Below, in pieces: positions 34,731 to 43,484 of a stretch of 64,000 nucleotides of DNA. Origin of the DNA: Porphyrobacter sp. GTDB taxonomy: Bacteria; Pseudomonadota; Alphaproteobacteria; Sphingomonadales; Sphingomonadaceae. Every line of letters starts with the position of its first letter. Position 1 is the first letter of the stretch. A program made the position numbers and the translations under genes. Under the pieces are notes generated by a model. That model was not told the origin of the DNA, ran no database searches, and was given only the letters and a program-made list of their open reading frames with translations. The stretch covers positions 62,001-126,000 of the forward strand of contig JAPZUC010000001.1 of the NCBI GenBank assembly GCA_027533455.1, given 5' to 3'.

Positions 34731-37206
34731 GCGCATCCGGCCGCATCGCCGCCGCGATCAGCCCTTCCGCTTCGAGCAGCAATTCGTCGTCCACCGCCCC
34801 CTGCGGCACGGCCTCGCGGCCGATCATGGTCATCACCGGCACGGCCAGCGGCGAGACGCGGTCGAGGGTGACGTGGACCAGCTCGCGCTCCGAGCGTTCC
34901 AGAAGGTCGGCCAAGCGTCCCACGTCGGTCATCCGCGCCCGCGCATCGGCCCAGGCGGCCTCGATCAGCACGTGGTCGGGCTCGTACTTCCTGAGCACAT
35001 CGTAGATCAGATCGGTCGAGAACGTGACCTGCTTGCCAGTCTTCTTCTGGCCAGGGTGCTGCCGCTCCACGAGGCCCGAAATCACCGCCACCTCGCGGAA
35101 CGCGCGGCGCAGCAGGTGGCTCTCGGTCACCCACTCGACGAACTCGTCGGTCAGAATATCGGGCGAGAGCAGCGGCGCGGGGTTCTCGACCGGCTTCAGC
35201 CCCCACACCGCCAGACAGTAATCATTCGCCACGAACCCGCCAGGCAGCAGGCCGCGATCCTCCATCCGCCGGGTGATCAGCATCCCGAGGCTCTGGTTCG
35301 CGTTCCAGCCCTCGAAGGTGTAATAGGCGGTGTAGTGCTTGCCACCATGCGGGAAGCTTTCGACCAGCAGCTCGCCCGGCGCGGGCAGTCGCGAGCGGTA
35401 GTCCTGCATCTCCAGCCATTCGCGCACATCGTCGGGGAATCGCCCCCAACCCGCGCGATCGGACAAGAGTGCCTGAACGCGGGTGGAAAGATGCGTCGTG
35501 AGGGGCAGGCGCAACCCGCCATAGGATGGGATAGTCGCGGATTTCTTGGCTGCGCGCACCACCACGTCCATGTCCTTCACGCCCTCGACCTCGAGGCTCA
35601 TGCCCGCAAAGAAGAAGGTATCCCCGGGGGATAGCTGCGCGGCAAACCGCTCCTCGACCTTGCCGAGGCTGCGCCCGTTTTTGAAGCGGACGGTGAGCAT
35701 CTCGCTATCGACGATGATCCCGGCATTCATCCGATGCCGCTGCGCCTGATTGGGATGAGCGAGACGCCACACGCCGTCCTTGCCGCGCACGATCCGCTGG
35801 AACCGGTCATAGGCCTTGAGCGCGTAACCGCCGTTCGAGACGAAGCTCAGAACGCGCGCAAAGGTCGGCTGATCGACCCAGCTATAAGCCAGTGCGCTCC
35901 GCACCTCGGCCAGCAAGGCATCCTCGTGGAATGGCCCCGCACAGGCGCAGGCCATGACATGTTGGGCGAGCACATCGAGGCTCCCCGGGCGGAAGGCCTC
36001 GCCATCGCGCTGGCCTTCGTCGACCGCTTCCTTGGCTGCTATCGCTTCGAGGAATTCGAAACGGTTGCCCGGCACCAGAACCGCACGGCTCGGGACATCC
36101 AGCCGGTGCCCCGCCCGTCCGATCCGCTGGAGCAGGCGCGACGAACCCTTAGGCGCGCCCATCTGCACCACCAGGTCGATGTCCCCCCAGTCGATCCCGA
36201 GATCGAGGCTCGCCGTGCACACCAGCGCGCGCAGTTCCCCGCGCGCCATCGCCTCTTCGACCTTGCGACGCGCTTCGGTGGACAGGCTTCCGTGATGGAT
36301 GCCGATCGGCAGGTGATCCTCGTTCGCCTCCCACAGGCACTGGAAGATGAACTCGGCCAGAAAGCGCGTGTTGGTGAAGACCAGCGTGGTGCGGTTGGCC
36401 TTGATCGCCTCCATCAGCTGCGGGACGGCCCAGCGCCCGGCGTGCCCGCCCCACGGAATGCGTTCTTCCTGCGGCAGGAGAAGCTCGACCTCGGGCTCTG
36501 CGCCCTCCTCGCCCAGCACCAGCGCGGCCGCCGCGATCTCGCCGGAGCCATCGTCCGTCTGCGGGGCGAGCCATTCCTGAAAGTCGCGCGGGTTGGCGAG
36601 CGTTGCCGACAGCGCGACTCTTTGTGCCTGCGGTGCCAAAGCGTGCAGCCGCGCGAGGCTGAGCGCCAGCAAATCGCCGCGCTTGTCGGTGGCGAAGGCG
36701 TGGACCTCGTCGATCACCACCCGCTGCAGCCCCGCAAACAGGTCGGCGCTTTCAGAGTAGGAGAGCAGCAGCGAGAGGCTCTCGGGCGTGGTCAGCAGGA
36801 TATGCGGCGGACGTTCCCGCTGACGCTTCTTGCGATCGGAGGGCGTGTCGCCGCTGCGCGTCTCGACGCGGATCGGAAGGCCGATCTCCTCGATTGGCGT
36901 CAACAGGTTGCGCTTCACGTCCTGCGCCAGCGCCTTCAATGGCGAGACATAGAGGGTGTGCAGGCCCTCCCGGTCTTTGGCCCCCGGCACATCCTCTCCA
37001 GCAAAGTCGCACAAAGTCGGCAGGAAGCCCGCCAGCGTCTTGCCCGCGCCCGTATCGGCGACCAGCAGCGCGTGGACGCCCTGCCGCGCTTTCTCCAGCA
37101 TCTCCCACTGGTGCCGCCTCACCCGCCAGCCGCGCTTTGCGAACCAGTCGGCGATCTCCGGTGGCAGGGGAGGCGTGGCGGGATCTGAGGCGTTCACTGG
37201 CTCCAT
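34714..37206 (-). CDS. Ligase-associated DEXH-box helicase (Lhr-like)
   Basis: An 830-residue superfamily 2 helicase. Walker A is ADTGAGKT at residues 50-57, motif II DEVH in VVIDEVHAFAT, motif III LSATLANP, and motif VI QRIGRAGHRL; the C-terminal half carries the Lhr-core winged-helix and accessory region. Called ligase-associated DNA damage response helicase by family knowledge. The usual partner, a small PdeM-like nuclease, is not downstream: exbD3 converges there instead. ATG 37206 (MEPVNASD) is taken, though a GTG at 37236 is also possible. It is 37 bases after the J-like gene on the same strand. Confidence 0.93.
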   Translation of the reverse strand: MEPVNASDPATPPLPPEIADWFAKRGWRVRRHQWEMLEKARQGVHALLVADTGAGKTLAGFLPTLCDFAGEDVPGAKDREGLHTLYVSPLKALAQDVKRNLLTPIEEIGLPIRVETRSGDTPSDRKKRQRERPPHILLTTPESLSLLLSYSESADLFAGLQRVVIDEVHAFATDKRGDLLALSLARLHALAPQAQRVALSATLANPRDFQEWLAPQTDDGSGEIAAAALVLGEEGAEPEVELLLPQEERIPWGGHAGRWAVPQLMEAIKANRTTLVFTNTRFLAEFIFQCLWEANEDHLPIGIHHGSLSTEARRKVEEAMARGELRALVCTASLDLGIDWGDIDLVVQMGAPKGSSRLLQRIGRAGHRLDVPSRAVLVPGNRFEFLEAIAAKEAVDEGQRDGEAFRPGSLDVLAQHVMACACAGPFHEDALLAEVRSALAYSWVDQPTFARVLSFVSNGGYALKAYDRFQRIVRGKDGVWRLAHPNQAQRHRMNAGIIVDSEMLTVRFKNGRSLGKVEERFAAQLSPGDTFFFAGMSLEVEGVKDMDVVVRAAKKSATIPSYGGLRLPLTTHLSTRVQALLSDRAGWGRFPDDVREWLEMQDYRSRLPAPGELLVESFPHGGKHYTAYYTFEGWNANQSLGMLITRRMEDRGLLPGGFVANDYCLAVWGLKPVENPAPLLSPDILTDEFVEWVTESHLLRRAFREVAVISGLVERQHPGQKKTGKQVTFSTDLIYDVLRKYEPDHVLIEAAWADARARMTDVGRLADLLERSERELVHVTLDRVSPLAVPVMTMIGREAVPQGAVDDELLLEAEGLIAAAMRPDAPLEGD

Positions 37207-37243
37207 GTGGCGGCTCGGCCAGCCCTGCGCAAGCACGCGGCGG

Positions 37244-38869
37244 CTAGAGCCCCTTCAGCACCTCGTCCGGCACCCGCGAGGGCGCAGCGCGCACCGCCTC
37301 GACCAGTGCGATCTCGACAGTGCAGCGATCCGCGCTCTTCGGATCGCGCAAGGCGGCCACCAATCGCTTCTCCGGAAGGCCGCTGCGCTTCAGGGTGTCC
37401 TCCACCAGCCAGCCGGGGATGGCATAGCGCGTCTCCCCTTCCTTGGGCGTATGGCCGAGCACCTTGGCACTGAGGAGTTGGCGCAGCAGTGCCTGTTCGC
37501 GCGCCTTCTCCTTCTCGGTCAGGCCCAGATCGAGGTCCCGGAAGTTCCCCCTGACAACCGCACCGCAAGCTTCGGCAGACTTGCGACGCGCCGCGGTGAG
37601 CCACAGCGCCTTCAGATCAACCCGCACCGCCAGCGCGTTTGCATCGGCGATCTCGGCAGAGCCCAGTGCTTGCCGCCGCACATAATTGATCGGCGTGAGA
37701 AACTTGTTGTCGGGCATACCAAGGAGCGGACGCAGCGCATCGGCGGAGTCCGCATCGGCAGCGTCCACCGCAGCCATATCGGTACCCTTGCCGAAGATCT
37801 CCGCAACCCTCGCATCAATCTCTTCGGCGCTCGGGCCTTGCTCGAGCACCGAGGGCACGAGCGCGCCATTGTCGTCGTCGCGCATGTCCGCAAGGCAGCC
37901 GCGCAGCACGACGACCACCACGAAGATTACGAGCAGGATCCGCACCAACGCGCTTCCCGGGCCGTTCTTGTCCTTCGCCGCAACTTCCCACGATGCGACC
38001 CGCTCGGGATCGAGGTGGACTTCAAGCTCGGGATAGCGCTGGCGGATACCGGTGAGCAGTTTGTGCACCTCCAGCCGCTTGATCCGCAGCCGGTCGACAA
38101 AACGTGCCCGCCCGGGGCGCGACAGCTCCACCCACGCCTTGTTGAGCGGGTGCGCGGGCATCTGCACCTTCTCATGGAAGCGCATCCCTTTCAGCCGGTC
38201 ATTGAGGAAGCGCAGTGAATAGCGCTCTTCCAGCGCGCCGGCCTCGTCCAGCCAGTGAAACGCGACATTCGCCGGCTCCACGAATGGCGCCGAGCGCGGC
38301 CAGGTGCGCGCGAACAGATCTGCGAGCGCGGTGTCGAGCGCGTCGTGTTCCTGCAGGTCGGCTTCCTCGGCGCGCGCGATCAGCACGTCCATCGCGGCGA
38401 GCCCCTCGTCCAGCTCCTCGTGGGTGACCGCCGCGTCACTCTTTTCGCCATCGGGGTAGAGCAGTTCGAGCATCCGGCTCCACGCCGCCTGCGCGCGCTG
38501 CTGCGCCTCGGTCAGTTCGGGCGCGGGGCCGACAGGCGTAACAGGATCGGGGTGTTGGCCAGCGGGGCTGTCGTCCCAGACGTAATCGTCCCCGTCCCAG
38601 CCATCCTCGTCCCAATCGTCATCGTCGAGGCTGCCGAGGCCCACAAGTTCGCTCTCGACCTCCTCAAGCAAAACGGGTGTCTCGTCCCGGTCGGGCTGGT
38701 CAGCCTGCCACAATGCCAAATCGCGCGCGCGACGCAGTTCGGCATAGCCCGCGATGTCCTCGTCGAGATTGGTCGCGCGCAGGATATCGGCATAGGCCTT
38801 GCGGATCGCGGCCTTGTCCTTGGTCGGGTCGATCCCGAGGCGGCTCCACGGGAAGGCGCGGCGGCTCAT
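37244..38869 (-). CDS. Membrane protein with HPD-less J-like domain, partner of HscC
   Basis: A 541-residue protein. The N-terminus (FPWSRLGIDPTKDKAAIRKAYADILRAT-like, residues 6-33) looks like helices I-II of a J domain, but the expected HPD loop is absent (the next part is NLDEDIAGYAELRRARDLAL). Then an acidic Asp-rich stretch (LDDDDWDEDGWDGDD), a middle domain, one transmembrane segment (ALVRILLVIFVVVVVLRGC near residue 320) and a C-terminal region. The ATG overlaps the hscC stop (ATGA), so the two are coupled. In E. coli HscC works with membrane J-like proteins; this one likely plays that part, which is inference. Confidence 0.8.
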   Translation of the reverse strand: MSRRAFPWSRLGIDPTKDKAAIRKAYADILRATNLDEDIAGYAELRRARDLALWQADQPDRDETPVLLEEVESELVGLGSLDDDDWDEDGWDGDDYVWDDSPAGQHPDPVTPVGPAPELTEAQQRAQAAWSRMLELLYPDGEKSDAAVTHEELDEGLAAMDVLIARAEEADLQEHDALDTALADLFARTWPRSAPFVEPANVAFHWLDEAGALEERYSLRFLNDRLKGMRFHEKVQMPAHPLNKAWVELSRPGRARFVDRLRIKRLEVHKLLTGIRQRYPELEVHLDPERVASWEVAAKDKNGPGSALVRILLVIFVVVVVLRGCLADMRDDDNGALVPSVLEQGPSAEEIDARVAEIFGKGTDMAAVDAADADSADALRPLLGMPDNKFLTPINYVRRQALGSAEIADANALAVRVDLKALWLTAARRKSAEACGAVVRGNFRDLDLGLTEKEKAREQALLRQLLSAKVLGHTPKEGETRYAIPGWLVEDTLKRSGLPEKRLVAALRDPKSADRCTVEIALVEAVRAAPSRVPDEVLKGL

Positions 38870-40590
38870 AGCGGAGAGTGCGTGTCGATCTCGTCGAGCA
38901 GTCGCCCGAGCGCGTCGCGCGCGTCGGCGATGATGCGCGGGTCCTGCTTTTCGAGCGCACCCTGAAACTCGGTCAGCCCCTGCCCGATGACTTCGCGGAT
39001 GTGGCCGGTAAAGCCTTCATAGGCGCGCTCGGCCCGTGCGAGCATGGCGACATTTTCTGCCTCGTCGCGCGGGTGGACCTTGAGCTTTTCGAGCGCCTTG
39101 CGGCGGGCCTCGATATCCTTCTGGCTGCGCCGGTCTTCCTCGTCGACGATCACCAGATTGCGGGTCAGCCCCGTCTCAGGCACGGCGACATCGACGTCGA
39201 GCAGCCCGCTGGTGTCATAGGTGAAGCGCACATCGACCGAGACCTCGCCGGCCGGGCGCGGCGGAACAGGCACAGTCAGCTCGCCCAGCTTGACGTTCTT
39301 CTTCACGTCGCGCGCCTCGCCCTGGTAGATCGCGAAAGTGACCTGCCGCTGGTTGTCGCCGAGGGTGTGGAACCGCTCCATCCGGCTGACGGGAACGGGG
39401 GTGTTGCGCTCGATGATGGGGGCGAAGATATCGTCGTGAAAGCGCCCCTGCGCGTCGCGGGTCGCCGTGTTCACGCCAAGTGTGAAGGGCGCGACATCGG
39501 TGATGCGGATCTCTTCCAGCCCGTCCCCGCCCGAAAGCAGCCCGGCCTGAATTGCGGCGCCCAGTGCGACCGCGTGATCCGGGTGCACGGTGGAATTGGG
39601 GAAGCGCCCGAACATCCGGGTGAGCGCCTTCCTCACCACCGGCATGCGCGTGGCCCCGCCGACCAGCACGATGTCGGAGAGGGTCTTCACATCGGTATGA
39701 CAATCGCGCAGCGCGCGGATCACCGGATCGCGCAGCCGCTTGATCAGGGTTGCAGCGGCCTCCTCGAAGGCCTCGGTGCTGATACGCACAGTGACCGGCA
39801 CGCTGTCCGCGACCACGGTGAAATCGGCTTCGTCGGAAGTGGTGAGCGCACGGCGGGTGCGTTCGGCAGCGAGGGTCAGCAGCGCGCGGCGGCTGTCTGC
39901 GCGCAGGGTGTCGAGCGCGGCCCCGCCGGCCTCTGCCAGCATCGGCTCGACCAGCTTGACGAGCGCCTCGTCAAAGTCGTCGCCGCCGAGCCGGTTGTCG
40001 CCGGCCGAGGCGCGGACCTCGACGATCCCGTCGAACATCTCGACGATCGAGACGTCGAAGGTTCCCCCGCCGAGGTCGAAGACGAGGAACGGCTCGCGGT
40101 CGCCCCGGTCCGCCAACCCGAAGGCGAGCGCGGCGGCGGTCGGCTCGTTGATGAGACGCTTGACCTCAAGCCCCGCGATCTCGCCTGCGCGGCGAGTGGC
40201 GCGGCGCTGGCGCTCGTTGAAATAGGCAGGGACAGTGATGACCGCCTCGGTCGGACGCTCACCGGTTGCCGCTTCCACATCGTCGGCAAGGCTGCGCAGC
40301 ACCATCGCCGACAGGTCCTCCGGCGTCAGCGTGGTCCCTGCGAGCGTCACCGTCGAGGCCGTGCCCATCATACGCTTGAAGCTGGTGACTGTGTCCGCCG
40401 GGTGCGTCGCCATCCGGTCGAGCGCGGCCTGCCCCACCCATGTTTGCCCCCCTTTAGCGAGGCTAACAGCAGAGGGCGTGAGCTCGTGACCAAGGGCATT
40501 GGGCACAAGCTGCGGCGCACCGTCCTTCCACAGCGCAACAGCGCTGTTGGTGGTGCCAAGATCAATACCGACGAGCATGCCAAATGTCAT
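38866..40590 (-). CDS. hscC: HscC-type Hsp70 chaperone
   Basis: A 574-residue Hsp70. The ATPase signatures are clear: GIDLGTTNSAVA at the N-terminus, VFDLGGGTFDVSIVEM, and VLVGGATRMPVVRKAL. It lacks a long C-terminal lid and the EEVD-like tail of DnaK and is shorter (about 570 against 630 or more), as in the HscC subfamily; substrates are largely unknown. The start is ATG 40590 with no clear ribosome site; ATG 40578 is also possible. The stop overlaps the J-like gene start by 4 bases (ATGA). Independent of dnaK/dnaJ, which are not in this window. Confidence 0.88.
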   Translation of the reverse strand: MTFGMLVGIDLGTTNSAVALWKDGAPQLVPNALGHELTPSAVSLAKGGQTWVGQAALDRMATHPADTVTSFKRMMGTASTVTLAGTTLTPEDLSAMVLRSLADDVEAATGERPTEAVITVPAYFNERQRRATRRAGEIAGLEVKRLINEPTAAALAFGLADRGDREPFLVFDLGGGTFDVSIVEMFDGIVEVRASAGDNRLGGDDFDEALVKLVEPMLAEAGGAALDTLRADSRRALLTLAAERTRRALTTSDEADFTVVADSVPVTVRISTEAFEEAAATLIKRLRDPVIRALRDCHTDVKTLSDIVLVGGATRMPVVRKALTRMFGRFPNSTVHPDHAVALGAAIQAGLLSGGDGLEEIRITDVAPFTLGVNTATRDAQGRFHDDIFAPIIERNTPVPVSRMERFHTLGDNQRQVTFAIYQGEARDVKKNVKLGELTVPVPPRPAGEVSVDVRFTYDTSGLLDVDVAVPETGLTRNLVIVDEEDRRSQKDIEARRKALEKLKVHPRDEAENVAMLARAERAYEGFTGHIREVIGQGLTEFQGALEKQDPRIIADARDALGRLLDEIDTHSPL

Positions 40591-40639
40591 AGCGCAGGTC
40601 GCGCTTCAGGCAATTGGATTCGCGGCAGGAATAAGGCGG

Positions 40640-42055
40640 TCAGTGCGCCACGGAATCCCCTCGCTCGAGCCCGGAGGCGGCGAGTTGCGCGTCGATCTGC
40701 GCGAGCAGGCGGTCGAGGCCTTCCTGCGTTTCGCTTTCCGCCCGTGCTACCAGCACGTCCTGCGTGTTCGAGGCGCGCAGGAGCCACCAGCCATCCGTGG
40801 TGTTGACCCTCACGCCATCGGTAGCGTTGACGCTATCGACCTCGGGTCCGGGATTGGTGGTGAGCCGCCCGGCGATTTCGGCCATAGCGGCAAATTTGCG
40901 GGTCTCGTCGACCTGGAAGCGCAGTTCGGGCGTGTTGAGCATGGGCGGGATCGCGCCGCGCAGCTCGGTGACCGATTTGCCGAGCCGCGCCGACGCCGCC
41001 AAGAGCCGCACCCCGGCATAGAGCGCATCGTCGAAGCCGTAATACTCATCCGCGAAAAACACGTGACCGCTCATCTCGCCCGCCAGCGGCGCACCTGTTT
41101 CCTTCATTTTGGATTTAATCAGCGAGTGGCCCGTCTTCCACATCAGCGGCTGCCCGCCGAGTTCCGCCACCCGGTCGAACAGTGCGCGACTGGCCTTCAC
41201 ATCGGCGATAATTGTCGCATTGGGACGCCTCTGGAGCAGGTCCTCCGCGTAGATCATCAGCAGCTGATCGCCCCAGATCACACGGCCTGTGCCGTCGATC
41301 GCCCCGATCCGGTCGCCATCGCCATCGAAAGCAACTCCGAAGTCGAGGTTCTTCTCCGCGACCAGCGCCCGCAGATCGGCCAAGTTGGCTTCAACGGTCG
41401 GATCAGGATGGTGATTGGGAAAATGTCCGTCAACTTCGGTAAAGAGCAGGTAGTGCTCCCCCGGCAACCGCTTGGCGAGCGCTTCGAGCGCGGGGCCAGC
41501 GGCCCCGTTGCCGGCATCCCAGCCGACACGGACATGTTCCAGCGCCTCGGGCGCGATCCCGGCCAGACCCTCGAGCAGGCGCTCGACATACTCGCCCAGG
41601 ATGTCTCGTGTGGTCACGGTGCCGGTACCGGTGGCGAACGCCCCGTCTGCTGCCAATTCCCCGAGCTTCTGGATATCGGCACCGAAGAACGGGCGCCCCA
41701 TAAATACCATCTTGAAGCCGTTGTAATTGGAGGGATTGTGGCTGCCAGTTATCTGAATGCCGCCATCCACCTCTTCGGCTGACGCCTCGGCGTAATAGAG
41801 CATCGGGGTCGCGCTGAGGCCGATCCGCACCACATCGCAACCACTCGCGTTCAGTCCCTCGACCAGCGCGTGTTCGAGCATTGGCGAGCTGATGCGCCCG
41901 TCATATCCCACTGCCACAGTCTTGCCCCCTGCCTCGCGCAACAGCGTGCCGAAGGCCCGGCCGATCGCGCGCGCATCCTCCGCGCCCAGCGTCTCGCCGA
42001 TGATCCCGCGAATGTCGTATTCGCGCAGCACGGTGGGGTGAAATTGGTATTGCAT
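40640..42055 (-). CDS. Phosphomannomutase/phosphoglucomutase
   Basis: A 471-residue alpha-D-phosphohexomutase converting hexose 6-phosphate to 1-phosphate for nucleotide-sugar supply. All four active-site loops are present: phosphoserine TGSHNPSNYNGFK, metal DGDGDR, sugar loop GEMSGH, and phosphate-binding RASNTQD. The start is ATG 42055 (MQYQFHPTVLREYDIRG) as in the family. Could be named manB or algC-like, but specificity for mannose or glucose is not settled by sequence. Products could feed the polysaccharide genes at 24-26 kb. Upstream are the J protein and mipZ on the same strand, 155 bases apart. Confidence 0.95.
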   Translation of the reverse strand: MQYQFHPTVLREYDIRGIIGETLGAEDARAIGRAFGTLLREAGGKTVAVGYDGRISSPMLEHALVEGLNASGCDVVRIGLSATPMLYYAEASAEEVDGGIQITGSHNPSNYNGFKMVFMGRPFFGADIQKLGELAADGAFATGTGTVTTRDILGEYVERLLEGLAGIAPEALEHVRVGWDAGNGAAGPALEALAKRLPGEHYLLFTEVDGHFPNHHPDPTVEANLADLRALVAEKNLDFGVAFDGDGDRIGAIDGTGRVIWGDQLLMIYAEDLLQRRPNATIIADVKASRALFDRVAELGGQPLMWKTGHSLIKSKMKETGAPLAGEMSGHVFFADEYYGFDDALYAGVRLLAASARLGKSVTELRGAIPPMLNTPELRFQVDETRKFAAMAEIAGRLTTNPGPEVDSVNATDGVRVNTTDGWWLLRASNTQDVLVARAESETQEGLDRLLAQIDAQLAASGLERGDSVAH

Positions 42056-42210
42056 GGTTGAGAGGCTCTCCTTGCCGCTTCGCCCCGCGAATATCGGGAG
42101 CATCGCATAACGGATCGACCTGCCGGATGATTGTCCTGGCCCAGTCGCCCCGCTGCGAGAGACCCCTGCCGGACGATTGTGTCAATGGCGCTATGTTGAG
42201 ATACGGATGG

Positions 42211-42513
42211 TCAGCCCTCCGCCCCGCCGTGCGGAAGGGGTAGCTCGTCGAGAAGGAGGTCGCGCGCGGCATTGGCTTCCTGCATCGCGGCGTTAGTGCC
42301 GCCCTTGTCAGGATGCACCAGCGTGGTCAGACGGCGATGGGCGGCGATGATCTCGTCACGCCCCGCGCCGTCTTCGACCCCGAGCAACTTGCGCGCTTTG
42401 AACACTGCCTGCGAACGTGTCGGCACAGGCCGGAGATATTCCCACGGCCACTTGCCCAGCGCCCAGCGGCAGAAGATGCTCAGCGCGACAACCGCGAACA
42501 CAAGCTTCAGCAT
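42211..42513 (-). CDS. Pam18/Tim14-like membrane J-domain protein
   Basis: A 100-residue protein with one N-terminal transmembrane segment (KLVFAVVALSIFCRWALG, residues 3-20) and a compact J domain carrying an intact HPD motif (VHPDKGG, residues 66-72). The layout, TM then J domain with HPDKGGT, is like mitochondrial Pam18/Tim14 and similar alphaproteobacterial proteins. It would recruit an Hsp70 to the membrane. The start ATG shares one base with the mipZ stop codon (TGATG), so it is translated with mipZ. Which Hsp70 it serves is unknown; HscC is encoded nearby. Confidence 0.86.
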   Translation of the reverse strand: MLKLVFAVVALSIFCRWALGKWPWEYLRPVPTRSQAVFKARKLLGVEDGAGRDEIIAAHRRLTTLVHPDKGGTNAAMQEANAARDLLLDELPLPHGGAEG

Positions 42514-43370
42514 CAGGCCAGCACCAGCTCGCCCTGCTCGCGGCTGAACTCGGGCAGGTTGAGAGCCTTGAGCAGCGCGCGCAGTTCCTGCCGGGCGACA
42601 AGGTGACTGGTGCCGAGCTCGCCAAGATGGCCCTTGTCGAGCAGCGTCAGCCCCGAAGGGAACAGCTCGCGATAGATCACGCGCTCCGACAATCCCTGCG
42701 TCACACGGAAACCAACACGCTTGGACATTTCGTTCAGCGCCTTGTGGAGGCGGGCCTGGTTCTTCGCTTCGACGTGACCGGTGCGGTTGCGCACGACGAT
42801 CCAGTCCATCTCGGGGCGCTGCTGCTCGATCGTCATCCGGCTACGCTTCATGCGCGCCTCCCAGATCAGCTCGGCAAAGAACGAGAGCTTTTTCACCTTG
42901 AACGTTTCGGCATCGACCTGGCCGATGAGATCGAAGTCGACGAAGCTGTCGTTCATCGGCGTGACGAGCGTATCGGCTTGCTCCACCGCGACGCGGGCAA
43001 AGGGATCATCGCGCCCGGGGTTGTCGATGATCAGGAAGTCGCAGCTCGCCTCAAGCCGCCGGATCATCGCGATCAGATCGTCCGTGGTCTCGCCCCGGAA
43101 CACCTCGCAATAGGGCGTCGGCAGCGTGAGCCCGCGCTTCTCGAGCGTGGCAAGGCGGTTCTCGATATAGCGGTGGGTGGTGCGCTGGCGCGGATCGAGG
43201 TCGATCGCGGACACGCGCGCGCCGAGAAAGGTCAGCGCAACCGCGATATGCACCGCTGTTGTCGACTTGCCTGTGCCGCCCTTTTCATTGGCAAACACGA
43301 TCCGGTGCGCCTGCCCCTTGCGCAGGGCGCGGGCAACAACGGGTTCGGTAGGATCAGCGGCGGACATCAT
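42513..43370 (-). CDS. mipZ: Division plane positioning ATPase MipZ
   Basis: A 285-residue ParA/MinD-like ATPase. The deviant Walker A is EKGGTGKST at residues 29-37; SAIDLDPRQRTTHRYIENR, LIIDNPGRDDPFARVAVEQA and ELFPSGLTLLDKG match MipZ. In Caulobacter MipZ forms a gradient from ParB at parS and blocks FtsZ ring formation near the poles. ATG 43370 or 43367; GAGAG upstream. Coupled to the Pam18-like gene. A parS-like site is 9 kb away (34089-34104). Divergent from panC. Confidence 0.93.
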   Translation of the reverse strand: MMSAADPTEPVVARALRKGQAHRIVFANEKGGTGKSTTAVHIAVALTFLGARVSAIDLDPRQRTTHRYIENRLATLEKRGLTLPTPYCEVFRGETTDDLIAMIRRLEASCDFLIIDNPGRDDPFARVAVEQADTLVTPMNDSFVDFDLIGQVDAETFKVKKLSFFAELIWEARMKRSRMTIEQQRPEMDWIVVRNRTGHVEAKNQARLHKALNEMSKRVGFRVTQGLSERVIYRELFPSGLTLLDKGHLGELGTSHLVARQELRALLKALNLPEFSREQGELVLA

Positions 43371-43484
43371 GGGTCTCTCGGGCCAGTCAAGGACGCCGCC
43401 GGCAAGCAACGCTGCAGGCGGCTTGAAATGGTACAGCAAGCGCCGCTAGGGCGTGATCTTGCATGTATCCCTGGAGGCGTGACG

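Noticed and set aside
35734-40806. Long plus-strand frames opposite the helicase and hscC (484 and 642 codons)
   Set aside because: Antisense shadows; the minus-strand products carry complete helicase and Hsp70 motifs.
42417-43484. Plus-strand extension of panC upstream across mipZ
   Set aside because: The frame is open by chance opposite mipZ. The GGAGG box and family N-terminus place the start at GTG 43485.
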